Shown here: positions 62,423-64,000 of the stretch, piece by piece
How the letters are laid out: each line of letters opens with the position of its first letter
Position numbering within the stretch: position 1 is the stretch's first letter
NCBI RefSeq assembly: GCF_963668215.1
Contig: NZ_OY764190.1
Coordinates: forward strand, 372,001 to 436,000
Direction of reading: 5' to 3'
Length of the DNA stretch: 64,000 nucleotides
From: an uncultured Desulfosarcina sp.
GTDB taxonomy: Bacteria; Desulfobacterota; Desulfobacteria; Desulfobacterales; Desulfosarcinaceae
The notes under the pieces: model-generated
Databases searched by the model: none
What the model saw: only the letters and a program-made list of their open reading frames with translations
What the model was told of the DNA's origin: nothing
Made by a program: the position numbers and the translations under genes

Positions 62423-64000
62423 ATGAATGGATCTTTTAACAAATTACTCAAAATAGACCTGAACACGCAATCGTTTTCCCATGAAGTTATCCCACAGGAC
62501 ATGATGCAGGAGAGTCTCGGGGGAAAAGGCCTGGGAATCCGATTGTTGTTCCAGGAGAACCCTGCGGGCGTGGATGCACTGTCGCCCGAAAACACGTTCA
62601 TCATCACTGTCGGACCGGTTACGGGCACCGCCATGTGGGGGCAAAATCGCTTTGCCGTGTTTACCAAGAGCCCGGCCACGGGTGGTTTCGGCGAATCCTA
62701 TTGTGGTGGAACGCTTGCACCCAAGATCAAAGGCTGCGGAGTGGACGCCGTCGTTATTCGAGGCCGGGCTGAGACGCTCACCTTTCTTGTCATCGATAAA
62801 GATGGCGTTCGGTTTGAAGATGCCACCGCCTTCAAAGGCATGCAAACGTTCGAAACCGAAAAACAGATCCTCGACCGGTCGCCCAAAGGAGCCGGGGCCA
62901 TGGTCATCGGGCCGGCCGGAGAGAACCTTGTCCGATTTGCCTGCATCAAATCCGACAAATGGCGAAGTTTGGGCCGGGGAGGCATGGGGGCGGTTCTTGG
63001 AAGCAAAAATGTCAAAGGCATTTCCTTTTATGGCAGCGAGAAATCCAGCATCGCCGATCCGGACCTGATGAAAAAGGTTGTCAGAGAAATCGCTGCAGAA
63101 GGAAAAAATTCGCCGGCAACCAAGAACTACAGAACCCTGGGCACGCCCATGCAGGTGGCTGTGACCAATTCGATGAACTGTTTTCCCACGCGCTATTGGC
63201 AGAGCGGGCACTTCGACCAGTGGGAGAACCTTTCCGCCGATTATATGCAAAAAAATTTTGAGATTGCATCCCGCGGCTGTCCGCCATGTTTTCTCAAATG
63301 CACCAAAAAATCGACTGTTAAAAAAGGCCGACATGCCGGGCTTGAAATCGAAGGTCCGGAATACGAGACGATTTATGCATTGGGCGGATTGAACGAGTTG
63401 GACAGCCTCGAAGAAGTCGCCTGGCTCAATAATCTGTGCGACCAGCTGGGCATCGATACCATGAGCGCCGGCAATATTTCCGCTTTTGCCATCGAGGCGT
63501 ACAAGGCCGGGAAAATCGATTTTGAGATCGATTATAACCAGCCGGATAAAATGGCCGAACTGTTCAAACTTGTCGCCAATTGCGAGGGCATCGGTGCGCT
63601 GTTTGCCGAAGGCATTCGCAGTGCATCTGAAAAACTGTCCCTTGCGGACATGGCCATTCACGTCAAGGGGCTTGAGCCTGCCGGTTTCGAACCGCGCGTT
63701 TTGAAGGGGATGGGATTGTCCTATGCAACGTCTGCCCGCGGCGCCTGCCATCTCAGGGGCACCTTTTACAAAGCCGAGCTTTCCGGGCAGATGGACAAGG
63801 ACCAGATCAAAGGCAAGGCCGAGTTGATGGTGGACTATGAGGACCGGGCGACCCTGTTCGATTGCCTGATCTTATGCCGGTTCTACCGGGATTTTATCCT
63901 TTGGGACAAACTGCAAATGCTGGTTGAAGCGACCACCGGAGAGCATTGCACCATCGCCGAGCTTCGAAAAAAAGCCAACAGGATCACTCAACTTACCCGG
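62423..64000 (+). CDS. aor: Aldehyde:ferredoxin oxidoreductase (tungsten/molybdenum pterin), 3' truncated by window
   Basis: The frame is open to the window end, giving 526 residues of an expected ~600. The N-terminal domain has LGGKGLGIRLLF (~33-44) and TVGPVTGTAMWG. The [4Fe-4S] Cys set is C286-PP-C-FLK-C293, with the fourth ligand probably C481 or C485 (FDCLILCRF). AORs oxidise aldehydes to acids with ferredoxin using a tungsto- or molybdo-bis-pterin. It probably worked with the preceding FAD/Fe-S pair before the IS4 element landed upstream. The ribosome site is weak. Confidence 0.85.
   Translation, partial: MNGSFNKLLKIDLNTQSFSHEVIPQDMMQESLGGKGLGIRLLFQENPAGVDALSPENTFIITVGPVTGTAMWGQNRFAVFTKSPATGGFGESYCGGTLAPKIKGCGVDAVVIRGRAETLTFLVIDKDGVRFEDATAFKGMQTFETEKQILDRSPKGAGAMVIGPAGENLVRFACIKSDKWRSLGRGGMGAVLGSKNVKGISFYGSEKSSIADPDLMKKVVREIAAEGKNSPATKNYRTLGTPMQVAVTNSMNCFPTRYWQSGHFDQWENLSADYMQKNFEIASRGCPPCFLKCTKKSTVKKGRHAGLEIEGPEYETIYALGGLNELDSLEEVAWLNNLCDQLGIDTMSAGNISAFAIEAYKAGKIDFEIDYNQPDKMAELFKLVANCEGIGALFAEGIRSASEKLSLADMAIHVKGLEPAGFEPRVLKGMGLSYATSARGACHLRGTFYKAELSGQMDKDQIKGKAELMVDYEDRATLFDCLILCRFYRDFILWDKLQMLVEATTGEHCTIAELRKKANRITQLTR

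Noticed and set aside
62444..63751. 435-codon minus-strand frame opposite AOR
   Set aside because: AOR motifs on the plus strand are unambiguous and its frame is open to the window end; the antisense frame has no family features.
1..64000. CRISPR arrays, rRNA genes, phage structural genes, integrase genes
   Set aside because: Looked for; none seen. Repeats present are IS ends, a MITE and a short in-frame linker repeat.

Overview
The window looks like chromosome from an anaerobic, probably sulfate-reducing member of the Desulfobacterota (Desulfosarcina/Desulfococcus-like). This is an inference from gene content: an aldehyde:ferredoxin oxidoreductase, GlcD/GlcF-type FAD and Fe-S oxidoreductases, a TAXI-type TRAP transporter, sigma-54 control and an ISNCY element resembling those of Desulfococcus. 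No rRNA or CRISPR array is present. One tRNA gene, tRNA-Asn(GTT), lies at 4517-4592.

Layout. (1) 1-3470: the end of a glycosyltransferase, a methyltransferase, and a sodium:solute symporter with a 28-residue companion membrane peptide. (2) 3471-4592: an XRE regulator with a membrane-anchored partner, then tRNA-Asn. (3) 4921-22042: a defence-type island in one orientation. It holds an HTH-SNF2 helicase with a DUF3883-like end, an AAA_21-like ATPase, a DUF4276/TOPRIM-like protein, a DUF1156 DNA methylase, a DUF499 ATPase, a truncated RecG-like ATP-binding protein and an unrecognised 385-residue protein; a membrane protein follows on the other strand. Three core genes are interrupted: the ATPase by a C11-tract frameshift just before Walker B, DUF4276 by a snap-back MITE plus an ISNCY element, and the methylase by an IS481-like element. 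Removing the insertions and one target duplication restores the exact reading frame in both insertion cases. (4) 23933-26852: a PilZ protein, a Cys-rich membrane protein, a methyltransferase and a long gene-poor stretch. (5) 26853-33480: an insertion-sequence cluster in which IS are nested three levels deep, followed by an IS4-like element. (6) 33685-38959: an Fe-S/FAD/Fe-S oxidoreductase operon whose third gene is split by a second ISNCY copy. (7) 38990-43299: a TPR-methyltransferase, a DUF4186 protein, an alpha/beta hydrolase and an exported amidohydrolase. (8) 43405-64000: a catabolic region.

The catabolic region encodes a split UxaA/SuyAB-type lyase, a GntR/FCD regulator, a D-2-hydroxyacid dehydrogenase, a TAXI TRAP transporter, two LarA-like (DUF2088) nickel-pincer racemase/epimerase homologues, a tartrate/D-malate-type dehydrogenase, an NAD-dependent aldehyde dehydrogenase, a sigma-54 activator, a GlcD/GlcF-like pair and an AOR. 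The genes read as import of a chiral 2-hydroxy acid or sulfonate, interconversion of its stereoisomers, oxidation or lyase cleavage, and electron delivery through flavin/Fe-S enzymes. The substrate cannot be read from sequence. Two layers of control are visible: related operator-like palindromes between -35 and -10 of two divergent promoters next to the GntR gene, and two nearly identical divergent sigma-54 promoters at 57798-57812 and 58278-58293.

The most interesting points are the disabled and possibly phase-variable defence cluster, the MITE/IS compound insertion with a 4-bp duplication, the nested IS block, and the racemase-centred hydroxyacid locus with paired sigma-54 promoters.
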